A stretch of DNA of 64,000 nt from NCBI GenBank assembly GCA_037355855.1, contig CM074763.1, positions 1,612,001 through 1,676,000 of the forward strand, written 5' to 3'. The stretch comes from Pseudo-nitzschia pungens (taxonomy: Eukaryota; Bacillariophyta; Bacillariophyceae; Bacillariales; Bacillariaceae). The notes beneath the pieces were generated by a model that saw nothing but the letters and a program-made list of their open reading frames with translations, was not told the DNA's origin and ran no database searches. Made by a program: the position numbers and the translations under genes. Below are positions 44,606-57,243 of this stretch, one piece after another. The number at the start of each line of letters is the position of its first letter. Positions within the stretch are counted from its first letter, which is position 1.

Positions 44606-47600
44606 TTACATGTAATAATCATCATCAACGTCGAAGTCAGACTTTGCCTTTTTGCGGCGACGCAGCCTCAGAAAATTTCCTGTTCCCTTGGCTGCCCTTT
44701 CGGCTTCCCTATTGGTCCTCTTGGCGTTCTTCGAGGAGATCTTGGCCGTCTTTTCAGTGCTGGCCTTCGCAGCCCCCCGGGTTTGCGCCGCACGCTTCAT
44801 CTTTGATGCGACCTTTCGGAAGCCCTTCTTTTTCTTTTTCTTCTTGTTGAAATTGGTTGGATTGAGACGGGTAGCCTGATCATAATAATAAATCGCTTCA
44901 CCGCCCTCGTGGTGGTGGCGGGAACCGCTGCGGACACTCTCGGGATCGTCCACAAAGCCGGGTTCCTCAAGGTTCTCGGGCGGTGGCGACGCGTATGCCC
45001 GTGCGTATTCCGGTTCGGGTGGCCAGTCGTAGAATCGGTTGTGTGTCAGGACATTCGATGGCACGACGATTTGCTTCACATGGGTCGGATCAATGTTTCG
45101 GAACCGTACTTGCTGGTTTCCGGGGGCCTCACTCGAGAAGAATTGTGGATCCGAGAGGTCGTCGATCTTTTCAATCTTTTTCTTTCTGACAACAAGGTCG
45201 AAGTCGGGCGGTTCATAACCCGGCCTCGATTCCTTGTAAATCCTCAGCAGGTAGTTTTGCGGCCCGATCCAATACGTGCCCCAAACGAAAAACAAGATTC
45301 GGTAGGGTAACAGATACAAAATCAGAGCCAGTGGCAACCCCAGAAGGCACAACCAAAAACACAAGACAGGATCCTGCCAGGTGAACACGTTGAAGGTGGC
45401 GCGGATGGAATACAAGAATGTTTGGGCCATTTCAACGAGGGGCTGAAGGACGATTGCGACGCGATTGATCCACGGATTCGAATGCGAATAAGCGTTGCTA
45501 TTTTGGTGGGAAATAGAATGAAGGAACAATATGCAGGTTATTAGAGCACTGTGGTTTTCCAACTGAAAGATCAAAAGGAAACCGAGATGAAATGTTACAT
45601 ACAATCGACCAACACGAATCACAATACCTGGATAGGCATTAGAATCAGCCAACTAACTTACATCAACAAGACCTTATCCAGTTCTTCCTTCTGTCTTTCG
45701 TACGGAGTCATTTGCAATCGCTTTTGGCGCTCTTCTTCTAATTTCATTTCCTCGTTGCTAACTCGACGGTTGAAGAATCCTCGTTTCGATTTCTTCTTGG
45801 TTTCCTTTTTTGCTGTTTCCTCGAGCTTGGATGGGTACAAATTCTCATCGATCTTGTACACCGGATCGTCAAACATGTGGTTAAACATCTTGTGGACCTG
45901 CCAGCGAGACTGCCCCAAGACCTTGGCCAGTGACATGTCGTATTGCTGGCGGCCGTACTTGCCGCCGCCAATCTCCTGGCTCATTGGTTTTTTCAAGTGT
46001 TTCTCGAGGATGACGTACTTTTTGCGTTTTTTCTTTTGGATGTTTCCAACGTCATTATCACTGTCATACTGATAAGGATCATGCTTTTCCGCCTTGCGCT
46101 GCAATTCCATGGCTATATCCAATTCGATATTTTCTTGGTCTCGCAATCGTCTATACAATTCGTCTCCCCATGCTACCTCTGGCATAGTACCAGTGACACC
46201 CGCCGACTGTTGCCGTCCCTTGATGGCACCTGATAATCCTTCGGCTACAACGTTCGCTCCCATCGCCATGTGGATCACGGCTTCGTTCATCAGCTTGCCG
46301 ACGTGGACCATGTCGGTCACGGAAGTGGATCTCCGGAGATTACGGCGGGCTGAACCAGTCATTTTGGTCCCGCTCTCCGAATCGTATCCGCCAATGGTCT
46401 GGAAAAATTTGTTTCCAGGAACAGATGAAGGAGGAGGGACGATTCCGAATTCTGCCGTCCCGAGGACATCTCGAGCCTGAATTTGATTCTGGAGTTTGCT
46501 GAGTTCTTCCGGGGACCTGATTGCGAGAGATTCCAGCACGGTAAACCGCGGATGATCAATTCCAGTGGCAAATGGGAATTCAATGTGCTCGCGGGGTTGT
46601 AAAATGTCGGCTCCGCCCACACACGATTTTGGATCGGAGGTTCCTTGATGGTGCTCATCAACGTTGTTGCTCGACGTTTTTTTGGGTTTCAAATTATTGT
46701 CATTGCCTCGAACGTAGAATCCAAGGAGTTTCAGCAATCGACGACCCCTGGGAATGTGGGTGTTTTGGACGATGTACCTCCCGCTATTGTAGTCAGTGAA
46801 AGTGAAAACCAGCGCTGAATCTTCAAAGTAGACCTCTTTCTCGACGTGTTCAAACAAACGTTTTTCATGCTCCAGCCGGCGCCCCAGCGCCACGGCTTCC
46901 GGTCTTGTTAGGGCGAACCCATTGTTAACCAGGAAGTCAACAGCGTCGTCGCCCTGAAATGTATATCGAAAGAAAGTGAATCCCTTCCGATATGGCTGCA
47001 CCGTGAGTTTCGTTCGCATGGCGTCCGCAATTTCCCCGAGGGGAAACCTGGACATGTGCACCAGGTTCCCGTTGTCATCGTAGAGCTCGTCCATCGTTCC
47101 ACTACCGCGGTTGCTCTTGTCCCGGTGGCTCACCCATTCCGAAGTTGCGTGTGGCGTCGTGTCATCAGGTTCCCGTTCGACGGTTAACGGTTCGATACAC
47201 GGTTTGGGTGCTTTGTGATGGCGGCGCTTTCGGCGGCTGCTGGTTCCGCCACCACGCAGCACTGCGGAGTAAAGTTCTTCGATTGTCGGCATCAGGAATC
47301 CGTTTTGTAGCGGCGAATCCATGGCGTAATATGCATAATTTTTGAGGAGGTGAAGAAGGAAAAAAACAACTATGTGCCCAGGCACGAAACGAACTGTGTT
47401 GCAATAGACGGCGTGCATCCACGCAACGTATACAAAGCCAGAAATGGCCGGGTAGACCCAGTTCGACAGGTTATAGAGTTCCTTTTTGCGTAGGTACCGA
47501 AAGACGTGGATTCGGGTCCAATGGACTTCCCGAAGGGTGGATTTTACCAGGGTTATATCGAATTTTCCGGGCATGTGAATCCCGTGGATAGCATGGGCGA

Positions 47601-49335
47601 CATTTCGTGCGGCACGATCGTCGACGCAGTGCACGACGTGCTTGGTGTTCGGCTGTCGCTGCGAGGACGACAATGTCCAGTCGACTGTTCCCCCCAAGGA
47701 CTTGGGTAGATACGACATGACCGCCTTACGTTCGGAATCCCACACTAGATGCAGTCGGAGGCGGACGGACCCCTGCGATTCCCGCGCAAAAACGTGGGTG
47801 CTTCTTCGCAAAGGAAGAGTCACGTCGTAGGTACTTCCAGGACGCAGCTTGCACAGATCGATTACCACGTGACCCAGAAAGTCTTCGGCCTTGGTGCAGT
47901 ACTCGATTCCCATCGTGCTTGCGTCGTCGTTGTCGTCGTCGTCCGCCAGATCGGAGTCCTCGTCGCCAGAGTTCGGATTGGAAGGGACAAACTGTGAACG
48001 CTTTGGGTGCCGTCTACCATGGTTATGTTTGGAAAGTCCATGACCGATACTTCCTCCTCCGCCACCCACTAGCAGCTGAGACCCCCTCCGACTGGCATCG
48101 AGGTTATTGGTGCTGCCGTATCGTCCCAGAGCCGGAGATAGCCTTCGATCGCCACCAAAGCCGGACCAGCGGCGGCGGGGCGCCCATCCTGGGTGACCAT
48201 GGTGTCCCATGATGGTGTCCGGTTCGGCGATCAGTGGTTCCAGATCGAAGATCCCCACATAGAGCTTCGAATACATTTCTTCGACAGGAAACAGACATGC
48301 CCGGCGCATTTTGGAAAGCCCTGTGGTTGGACCATTTCGTGTCGTTTCGAGTCGATGTCCCAGTCAATCACCATGTCCAAAAAACGAGATACACCAAAGC
48401 AAAAAGAAAGACAATGGGTAAGTTATCTATGTATGACTGATTCTATCTTGCTGGAATGTCGGAACGGAAACCAACAATAGTTATCACAGACCCCTTCCAG
48501 GATACACCAAATGAAAATGCCCAAACGAGTTTGTATCATGCGCAGACAGTTCAAAAGACACACACTCCAACAACAAAAGTGCATCGATGGCAGGTCACCC
48601 AATGCAGCAAGGCACACGTTGTACTCACACATGGGATTCGCGGTGGACGGTATGACGTCTGTCTGAAAGGCGGCACTCCCGTGGACCGCCACTGCATAGG
48701 CCGAGGCCTCCTTGACGAAGGAAATCGTCGGCAGTCCGAAGCACTGTAGGACCTCCAATCGGAGCTGTCCGACATACGGTGACTTTTGAGAGAACAGCGG
48801 TGAAGAATGAATTGCGCTCCTCAGGTCGTGATAATAGGCGGAGGGAGCATTGGTTTCCTTTCGAAGCTGCTTTCGGGTCAGGCGGACATTCGGGTAGGCG
48901 TAGACCGGAAAGACCTCGAAGGTTTCGCCGGGATCGGAGAATACACTTTCCGACCGAAGAGGGGGATCGATCGATGGAGAGGTGGGCTGTCCCGTCGATT
49001 TGGACGTGAGGAATTCCAATACCTTGTGGTGCTGCGCCGCCAAGTCTCTTGGTTGCTGGCGATGATCGCGGAATTTCGACAACGACTCGCCAGCATCGGA
49101 ATGCCACTCGTCGTGGCTATTGTTTTGGTCGCGATTGCGTTGGCCCCTCTGCTGTGAGAAGTCGGAATCATATTCGACGGAATCGTATTCGTCGTCGCCG
49201 TCGTTTTCGTACGTCGTCTCAGGAGCCTCTACCTGGTCCCGGAGCTGGAGGTGGGTACTTCGGGACATGGAGATCCGCGTGCGCATCGTATTATTGTACG
49301 CTTGGCTTCGACAAATCAAGGGATCGTCATCGTCA

Positions 49336-49366
<31 letters not shown>

Positions 49367-50360
49367 GTGCGAAAGGGTCGTATGAATCTACCGTCTCGCT
49401 TGGATCATCATCATCATCGTCGTCGTCGTCGTCGTCGTCGTGGTGGTCGTCGACCACAAAGTCGTCGTCGGTTTCAAATGAGGTGCTCCCCCCGTAGGAC
49501 AACGCGTGGGACCGATTTGCCACGTGCGAGAATCGCTCGTCCCCAGGGTTTCTGCTAATGGCCGAAAGTCGCAGGCTAGCATTCTGATCTCTGAGGGTTA
49601 GGCTCCGGAGGGTATCGGCGTTCTCGTTGCTCCTCGGTGTTTTAGGAGCGGGGTGAGGAGTTCTGTTCGGGTAGCTGTATTCGTTGTATCCGTAGTCTAT
49701 TTCGTTTTCGTCGTTGTCCGATTGGTTTTGGTCGCTCGAGTGACCGGCCGTGATAAAGCTGTCCATGCTGTATCCATCATCGCTCTTGGTTCGTGGACGC
49801 GGGGAGGTGCCGTGCATCGGTTGCGAAGAAAAATTCTGGCTATTGAGTGCAGATTCAGATCTAGACGCATACTTTTGGTTGCTCTTCATGGTATCCCGTA
49901 TTCGGTAGCTGTTCCCGAGGGAAGTGTAGGCGGGAGTGTTGTAAATCGGGTGGGGTTGGAAACTCGCCCGTGATCCCGACGAGGTCCGCGTAGTGTCGTC
50001 GTTGGAAGTCGTGTGATCGTGGGACGGGGCATCCGGATCATACACGTGCTGTTCATGATATTGGTGCTGCCCGCCGTAGTTCCGCGGAGGAGAGGACCAC
50101 TGTGGGTGCGAGAATGAGCTGTTGGACACCTGTGAGGAGTGCGAGGTCAGAGAGGACGGTCGCCGCTTGGGCCTCCGGCCTCCCCGAACGATCCGGGGAT
50201 GCTCGTGGATTACATTAACGTCTCCATCAGAGTGGTAATCCCGAGTGGTGGGATCCGGAGCCCTTTGGTGAAGAAAGGGAGGTAGCACCCCGTGCTGGTA
50301 TTTGTTGCTGTTGTCCCTTGTTGGTCCGCGTCCGCGTCGGCGCAGGCCCAAGCCAACCAT
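44606..50360 (-). CDS. C2 / MCTP-type membrane / DEP-domain protein
   Basis: Three exons, 50360-48629, 48320-45662 and 45548-44606, with introns of 308 bp (GTGAGT...CCACAG) and 113 bp (GTAAGT...CCACAG); the lengths add up to 1,778 codons. The first join restores the C2 signature NPMW; the second joins KVLL to IALITCILFL. Residues 1-520 are disordered, with poly-Asp. A C2 domain (about 528-760) is split by a low-complexity insert of about 90 residues. The first membrane part (about 857-905, WVYPAISGFVYVAWMH...VVFFLLHLLKNYA) and the second (about 1515-1565, FTWQDPVLCFWLCLLGLPL...YLLPYRILFFVWGTYWIGP) match the two halves of the PRT_C membrane region of MCTP proteins. Between them lies a DEP domain (about 1000-1090, RKGFTFFRYTFQGDDAVDFL). 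A membrane-contact or trafficking role is inferred. Confidence 0.87.
49328..49443. repeat. Poly-Asp coding microsatellites
   Basis: Runs of TCG/TCA units (49328-49370 and 49408-49443) encode acidic Asp tracts in the disordered N-terminus of the C2/DEP gene. Such runs change length easily. Confidence 0.85.
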
Positions 50361-53300
50361 TGCGGCTGCGAGATTGGGATCAGAATCAAGTACAAGGCCG
50401 TATTCTGTGTGGAATTTGGAGAGAGGTTGGGTTCTGGAACGTGCGGACTACGGAGAAATTAACAATACGAATGTGAATGTGAATGAGCAAGGATGTGGAC
50501 TTCGTCAATCCTGGGGGGAGGAGCACATAACAGATCCCCCTTCCTTGCTTCCTTGCCTCCTTCCGACAACGGTGGTTGTAGTTGCAAGGAATTCTTGCTT
50601 CGAAGGTAGGCACAACGTACAATACTCCCAAAAGTAAGGTAATCTTACTGGGAAGGTGATCAAAATTCAAACGGTGTAACAAGCAATCCTCGCCAAGTTG
50701 GTTGTTGGGGTCACTGGAAAAGTGCAGGTAAGTATTAGTACGGCAGCACTTACGCGATGTATCGTTCAAGAACGTATTGCTTATAAAAGCGTGACAAAAG
50801 CGTGACATAAGCTTGACATATAAGTCCGAAACTAAACTATAAACCTCGATACTTTCAACAACGGTTTGATAAATAAACTATAAACCTCGATACTTTCGAC
50901 AATGGTTTGTTATAAAGCACCAATGACCACGACATGAGAACTGCCATTTCGGTAAGGTACTTAAGGAGTTCACCACTTTGAAAGGCTTTTTCTTCGGTCT
51001 TTTTCATTATTGCTTTACTATTGCACTGGAAGGCATGAAATAGATAGGATGACCGGGTTTGGGGATTAATGCCTGGTTAGTAGAAGTGTGAAAAGGTATG
51101 CGGGTTTGCAATTTTTTGGAATTGCATCGAGAAAGTCATCTCGAAACAAAGCTTCCTGGTCCGAAAACAGTGAATGCTGTACGAAGTTCGAAGTTACCGG
51201 TAGTGCCTGTAACTTACCCGTAATTAGGACGAGGATGTCATTACATCTGTGCAAAAAGAGGAAGAAGAAGTAATTTACGTAATTACTACCAGTATTCAAT
51301 ACCAGATACTACGAGTACGGTAAAATTACTTCATATTACGAGTATGATTACTACTACTAGTAGTAGTATTATCATTGACCCTAAATAATGCAAAAGTTTA
51401 CATGCAATACCGCTATCAAACCACATGTAATCCACATGTATTCTCAATCAATCCGAACAAGATGTCTAGAAAAGTTGCATATGAATTGATCCATAATTTG
51501 TAATCGAAGAAGTTTTCTCCTGTTGGGTTACTCGCACACCGGCAGCAGTTGTTCTTTTTTCCCGTACAACATGCATAGTAGTAATGATACAAGAACAAAG
51601 TGCCACCATAGTAGTAATACTGGTACCACAATGCATCACCACCATCATGTTGCTTTACTACACCATCTTCGACCATATGTTACTACTACTAGTACTAGTA
51701 GTAGTGATAAGATGAGACTAGTACTATAACTAATTGGTAATTTGCTTGTTTGTCATCCAGCAATGAGGATGTACTAGCCAGCTTCTTTCTTCCACGAAGA
51801 AGCCTCAAACACATCACTTCACGCCCTGAAGTTTTTGATTTTGTGATTTATTTTTTCAGACTTTGTCGTTGCAGTGATCCAAAACTCTTAAATTCCTACG
51901 GGTTTGAGATATCATTGTTTCGTCAGAATTGTTGTTGCAACTCCTCGGGTCTCTTCCTTACACGCATTACACGGCGTATCATGACGAAAATGTTGCAGCC
52001 ACAACCCGGGCAGTCCGTTTTACAACAAGAGCAAGGTGCACAAACGTAATACTACTACACAGAACATGATGGTAGTACTAGCTACTTTGTACGAGCTAGT
52101 AGTTGTACCTCTCTACAGTAGTAGCTTTCATTGATTATTGTTGTTTGGTACTAGTACTAGTAGTAGTACTAGTACTACGGTAGTACTAGTACGGAATACA
52201 GAGATGATTGCCATCCAATTTGGGTCCCAGCAAGCAACAAAAAGAACCGACGAGCTTGCCATACAAGTAATTACCGTAAGACCTTAGTCACCATGCTGGA
52301 GCACCTTGCCGCCGGTCAGGAGCAGGTGCGCACTCCTGGTGGTGATGGATTGCATTCGGATGAGATTCTTGTTGCATTCGGACTGCATCCGGAATTGGCA
52401 TCATTGATGAATTGCTGCTGGCATTGAATTCCCATTGGCCGGTTTTTTCGGCGAGATCGGGTGGATGGGTGGTGATGTGCACATCCTTCGATCGCCGGTG
52501 GTCACACGTAAGGTTACTTTTTGGTGAATGAAGACTTTGTGTGCTTCATGTTGTGTGAGTAAATTACCTTGTAGCTTACGTACGGTATTGGCAAGATTTT
52601 TTAATTGAAGATCTCCGTGTTGCTCGAAGTTTGCTTGCAATCCCGATTGTAATTGCAATTTTAGTGGTGCGACTCCGATGACTGGATGCGACTCCGACGA
52701 CCTGATGATGACAAAAATAGTATCCCCGGCGAAACAATCCACTCATTCCGTGATATAGTAAGGTAGGAGAATTAAGGTTCCCCATGAATCATCTGTACCA
52801 GTGACGCTGTGTTCGGTTTTTTTACGAGTATAAGTTATGTACCCGAAAAAAGTTCCGGCTCCTGCAATTATGGTGCACCGCCATTATACACCAAAGACAG
52901 TGCAAGTGCGTCAATAGTCGTTGCCCCTTCTTTCTTGTTCGGAGTACCGTAAAATCTCATCAGTTCTCTTAAGCCATCGAACCCAAAGTGCAACACGACG
53001 GTTCTTCCACTCACGATTATTAAGCGAGATTAATTGTTTCACGCACGGCGATGCGATTTTTTTCGGTGCCAGCAACGCAATTGCAAATGGAACTTTGTAT
53101 TCGATTGGAGGAGAACGAATATCGGTCCGCTTTGGGGAACGAGAGTTGTACCTAATAAAATCGCACACAACGGACGCCTTTGTCCAATTGACGGACAAGC
53201 CTACCGCAACATCGAAAGAAAAAGCGACAACAGCCAAAAAAGAATCAGAATACTTTCGGTCGAACCGCACAAGGATGTCCTACAAATACAGCGAAACTGC

Positions 53301-54597
53301 TGGTTGTAAGATTTACCGCAACACATTGCTTGTACGGATTCCCAGGTCACGAATAGGAGAAGAGTGAGGCTGTCCGGGTTTTGGACAACGGTTTCTGCTT
53401 CCGCCACCTGCAGGGAACAAAAAAGAGTCCGCAACGGATATCGGAGGCCCCCAACACACAGCAATTCCTATCCACACCTGTCTTGTCTTGTTCCTCGCCA
53501 CCTGTTTTTCCGAAAGGCAGTATCCACACGTTCTCCCACAACGGATACTCTCGATCGACGCTGCCAATTTTTCGAAAGCATCCGCAGATTGTGCATCTGT
53601 TACCGATCTGCCCGGAGGCACAAGCAAAGCACACACCGAGCACCTTTCACGGCACAGCTTGCGAGTAGTAAGTTAGTGCATCGTCATTGTGCAAGATATT
53701 ATTATCAAAGCACAGCGTCACATCACATCACATCACATTGCTGCGGAACTGTCACGTGCACCAGCAAACACGATCCATCGAAAGTGCCCACCAAAATTCG
53801 AATTCGAAATCTTGTTCCCACATCCAACGCTTCACATCTGCCATCCATCATTTATTTGGACAGCTGCCACAGACGGACACGAACACTAAGCGATCGTTTT
53901 TGTTTTTCTGTTCCCTCCATGGCACCAATGCTCGAAATCCTTTCGCCGCGGAATATTCATTCGGAACGCTTTGCCGCCCTTTCTGATCTATTTTGTTGAG
54001 AATTGTATCGCATCGAATTTCATTGCATCGCATGCGAATAATTTGGAGTGGCTGTTGACTGATTGCGGATATCATCATAGATAGTAGGTTCGATTGATTT
54101 GAGTGAACCAACCAACAAACGTGGGAATAATCAAGGAATCAATCCATCCATCAATCTTCCCGCGATCGACCGTTCCTCGGCCCGCCCGGCAACCAATCCA
54201 TCGCCACTGCCACTCTGCCACTGCCATTCGGAAAGGGAAGCAAGGAATCTCATTTTTACCTTTTTGCGATTCATTCATCGATCCTTCCTTGCTTCTTTCT
54301 TCAATGAGGCAACCAACTCACGAAACCGAACCGAAACGAAACGAAAACAGTCACCAAAGCATTCTCTCATCAAAAGAACCAACCCAATACCATCACTAAC
54401 CGCACCTCTTCGTTTTCACGATTGATTGATTGATTAACTGATTGGTTGACTGATTGCTTGATTGATTGGTTACCCGTTGTCTTGTGATTTGGAAGCAAAA
54501 GCTGTCACACAAGGGGAGCTGGCAACACAATAGGAAAGAACACGATACGATACAGTATCATTATTTCATAATCACTGCAAAAGAGCACATCCGACCG
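50361..54597. other. Intergenic, AT-rich; no gene recognised
   Basis: 4.2 kb between divergent genes. 51280-52200 holds many ACTAGTA/GTACTAGTAC palindromic clusters (for example 51350-51370, 51680-51712 and 52148-52192). GTAAGGTTAC occurs at about 52508. Overlapping open frames on both strands at 52911-53367 and 53364-53999 are Ser/Arg/His-rich and look non-coding; the second region is probably the 5' UTR or promoter of the TPR gene. A GATT-rich repeat is at 54421-54472. Confidence 0.4.
54421..54472. repeat. Imperfect GATT repeat
   Basis: GATTGATTGATTGATTAACT followed by further GATT units, in the presumed leader region of the TPR gene. Confidence 0.7.
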
Positions 54598-57243
54598 ATG
54601 TGCAACCCCACTGCGAGGAGTCCCCACAAACAGGCTGCTTCTTCTCCCGATTCCACTGCATCCACAACTCCGACCGCTTCGCGCGCTTCGTCGTCTCCCA
54701 CCAGCAGAATGGCGCTTTCGTCTCCGGCATCCACCAGCACCAGCGTGGTCCCTGCTTCGGGAACGTCGTCGTCGTCGTCTTCTCCCTCCTCCTCTGCGGC
54801 AGACGATCCTTCGGTGCAGCGCAAGCTGCGAAAGAGACCCGTCTCGGCTTCCGCCCACCAACGAAGGGAATCGCGCGACGAGGAATTCCTTCCCCTCGGT
54901 ACCATTGCTGCTTCCGGAGAGGGAGCCGACGCCCCGCCGCAACGATCCCGAGTTCCTTCGCCGTTGGTGCACGAAGCGCAGCACCAACACCCTAACCAAC
55001 GCCAACACCAACATGGGCGCTACGAAGAAGGAGAAGAAGAAGACGAAATCCCGGGCCTCGTGGACGAAGACGCAGGCAACTACGGCTACGAGACAAACCT
55101 TCGACACCGAACGGCTCAATCCTGGCCACGAAGGCATTCCGAACCCTACCACCGCGAGAGTGACCTCGAGGTGGACGTTGGAGCTCGTCCCAGCACGCCT
55201 CCTCCCACGCTTCCCAGCCTGGGACGCACGAATGGAAGCGCAAACGCAAATGCAAACGCAAACGCAGACTCCAATAGGCATCCCAATACACACCAACCAC
55301 AGCCCTTTTTCGTCCTGGATTGGATGCTGGACGAACTCGTGCCGGAGGATCGAACGGCGCAGGATCTGGCGGAACTCCTCCGGGAAACCTCCGCTCCGGC
55401 ACCGGCGCCCGCGTCTCCGATGGTCCAGCATCTATTGCCCTGGCTCTGGAACAGGACCGAAACCAATACGGTGGAAACAGCGGATTCTTCTTCTCGGAGC
55501 CCGAACCAGCCCGTGGGAAGAGTCTTCGGGGCAATGACCATACCGGCGTTCGAGACGCCGACGGAGGGACAAGGCCGTCCGGCTTCTCCCGCGGTCAATG
55601 CATCCAGCAACGAGTCCTACTCGTCGCCGTGTACGTCCCCATCGTTTCGATCTCCCGGTGCGAACGCAGCAGTCATCGATCCGTCGCTCGTCCCCCCGCT
55701 GCCATCGACGCCCAAGTCGAGCAACCGCCGGGCCTGCCGGATTCGCCATCACTTGGAACCCCGGCGGGCGGAGGAATCTTCCCGCGACCCCGGATTCCGT
55801 TCGGAGTTCCTGGTGCCCGTGAATCTGGACCAAAAGTTCCGAGAAGAAGAGCACCCAGCAGCCGATTCGATCGCGTTTTCCCCTCCTGCCCAGCGAAGAA
55901 TCCTGTTTCCATCGTCGGCACCGCCTTCGCCCTCGCCGATGTGGGGAGGCGAAGGCGAATGCGATGGCATCATCGGCCGCAACGAACAAGCGCCACCGCC
56001 GACCCGCGGCAATGGCAGCGGCAGCAGCAGCAGCAGCAACCACGTCAGTCCGACCGGAAGATCCAACTCCTGTCCCCAGTTGTTTGACGAAACGACCCGC
56101 GATCCGGAGGAGCAACTGCGAAAGCAGCAGCAACAACGGCGTCGGCGCCAGCAACAGATCAATCGCCGGGAACGGCGCAACAAGCTCACCATCGTCCAGC
56201 GATCCCTGACGCTGGCCAAGGGATGGAACACCAAGGGTCTCGACATGGCCGGGAGAGCCACCCGCGCCGAAGACGAGCGGGCACGGGCTCTCGAAGAGAT
56301 GGGAATCGGCAGGGGACGGGACGGCTCACCGGAGCAGCTGTGGGAATCGGCTCTCGAGTGCTGGGACAACGCGCTCGAGGTCTACCGATCGCTGCTGGGA
56401 CCGTCTCACGAACGGGTGGCCGACGTGCAAAACAATAGGGGAATCGCTCTGGGAAAGCTGCGGCGATACGGGGAGGCACGCGAGGCCCTGGGAATGGTAC
56501 TCGATGCACGCAAGGCGCAGCAGCGCAAGCGTGCGGCCAAGGAGGCATCGATGCCGGGAGACGGAAGAGGTACCGGGAACAGCAACAACGGCAACAGCAA
56601 CAACAATCACCACCGACAAAGTCCCCGCCACTCCAACGAAGCGGCCGCGTCGGCGTCGGCCGAGATCGTTTCGACTCTGCACAACATTGCCAACGTTCAC
56701 CGCTGCGCCGGCGAGCCAAGCTTGGCTCTCGAGGCGCTCCTCGAGGCTCAGGAGCTCCTCCGATCGATCAACGACGAAGCTTCGTCTCTTTCGGTGGAGT
56801 GCCCGGAAGAAACGCACAACCGCTGGCTCCAATTGGCCCGTCTCAGCACCGCCATTGGCCACGTTTGCTACGAGTCCGAATGCTGGAGGGATGCTCGGGA
56901 TGCCTACATGGAAGCCCTGCAAGTCTACCAGCAACTCTCGCAGGAAATGACCGAGGGTTCCGGAGACATCGAGGATCGGGAACGCATGCAGCAGCTGTGG
57001 GAATCCATGAGCTGCGAGGTCTCCGCGCTGGAAGACTACCTGGACGAGCTCGATCGTCGCCAGCAGGCCGAAGCCGGGAGTCGCACCTTGCTCCTCCGTG
57101 CGCGCCGCGAAGAGCAGCAACGCCAGCAGCGATGGCCTCGGTCTCCGCACCGCCAGAGAACGTCTCCTCGTTCATCCGGCCAAGAGCAGTCATCCAGCAC
57201 CACGAAAATGCTTTTGGGATTTGTGACCCACATGCGGGCCTAG
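54598..57243 (+). CDS. Tetratricopeptide-repeat protein with disordered N-terminus
   Basis: The start is the ATG at 54598 (MCNPTARSPHK); the frame is open further upstream but with no ATG and an unlikely composition. 881 residues. The first 510 are Ser/Pro-rich and disordered, with an Asn/Ala (NANANANAD) run. A basic helix (RRRRQQQINRRERRNKL) comes at about 510-535. Then TPR-type repeats: ALEEMG...WESALECWDNALEVYRSLLGPSHERVADVQNNRGIALGKLRRYGEAREAL (about 555-640, given here in part), EIVSTLHNIANVHRCAGEPSLALEALLEAQELL (about 690-725) and LSTAIGHVCYESECWRDARDAYMEAL (about 750-780). The LGPSHERVADVQNNRG unit resembles kinesin-light-chain-type TPRs. The C-terminus is Arg/Gln-rich. It is probably a scaffold; the partner is unknown. 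GC-rich, no intron. Confidence 0.85.
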   Translation: MCNPTARSPHKQAASSPDSTASTTPTASRASSSPTSRMALSSPASTSTSVVPASGTSSSSSSPSSSAADDPSVQRKLRKRPVSASAHQRRESRDEEFLPLGTIAASGEGADAPPQRSRVPSPLVHEAQHQHPNQRQHQHGRYEEGEEEDEIPGLVDEDAGNYGYETNLRHRTAQSWPRRHSEPYHRESDLEVDVGARPSTPPPTLPSLGRTNGSANANANANADSNRHPNTHQPQPFFVLDWMLDELVPEDRTAQDLAELLRETSAPAPAPASPMVQHLLPWLWNRTETNTVETADSSSRSPNQPVGRVFGAMTIPAFETPTEGQGRPASPAVNASSNESYSSPCTSPSFRSPGANAAVIDPSLVPPLPSTPKSSNRRACRIRHHLEPRRAEESSRDPGFRSEFLVPVNLDQKFREEEHPAADSIAFSPPAQRRILFPSSAPPSPSPMWGGEGECDGIIGRNEQAPPPTRGNGSGSSSSSNHVSPTGRSNSCPQLFDETTRDPEEQLRKQQQQRRRRQQQINRRERRNKLTIVQRSLTLAKGWNTKGLDMAGRATRAEDERARALEEMGIGRGRDGSPEQLWESALECWDNALEVYRSLLGPSHERVADVQNNRGIALGKLRRYGEAREALGMVLDARKAQQRKRAAKEASMPGDGRGTGNSNNGNSNNNHHRQSPRHSNEAAASASAEIVSTLHNIANVHRCAGEPSLALEALLEAQELLRSINDEASSLSVECPEETHNRWLQLARLSTAIGHVCYESECWRDARDAYMEALQVYQQLSQEMTEGSGDIEDRERMQQLWESMSCEVSALEDYLDELDRRQQAEAGSRTLLLRARREEQQRQQRWPRSPHRQRTSPRSSGQEQSSSTTKMLLGFVTHMRA

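Noticed and set aside
53364..53999. 211-codon plus-strand frame upstream of the TPR gene
   Set aside because: Ser/Arg/His/Thr-rich, no ATG at its start, overlapped by several other open frames; more likely leader or promoter DNA.
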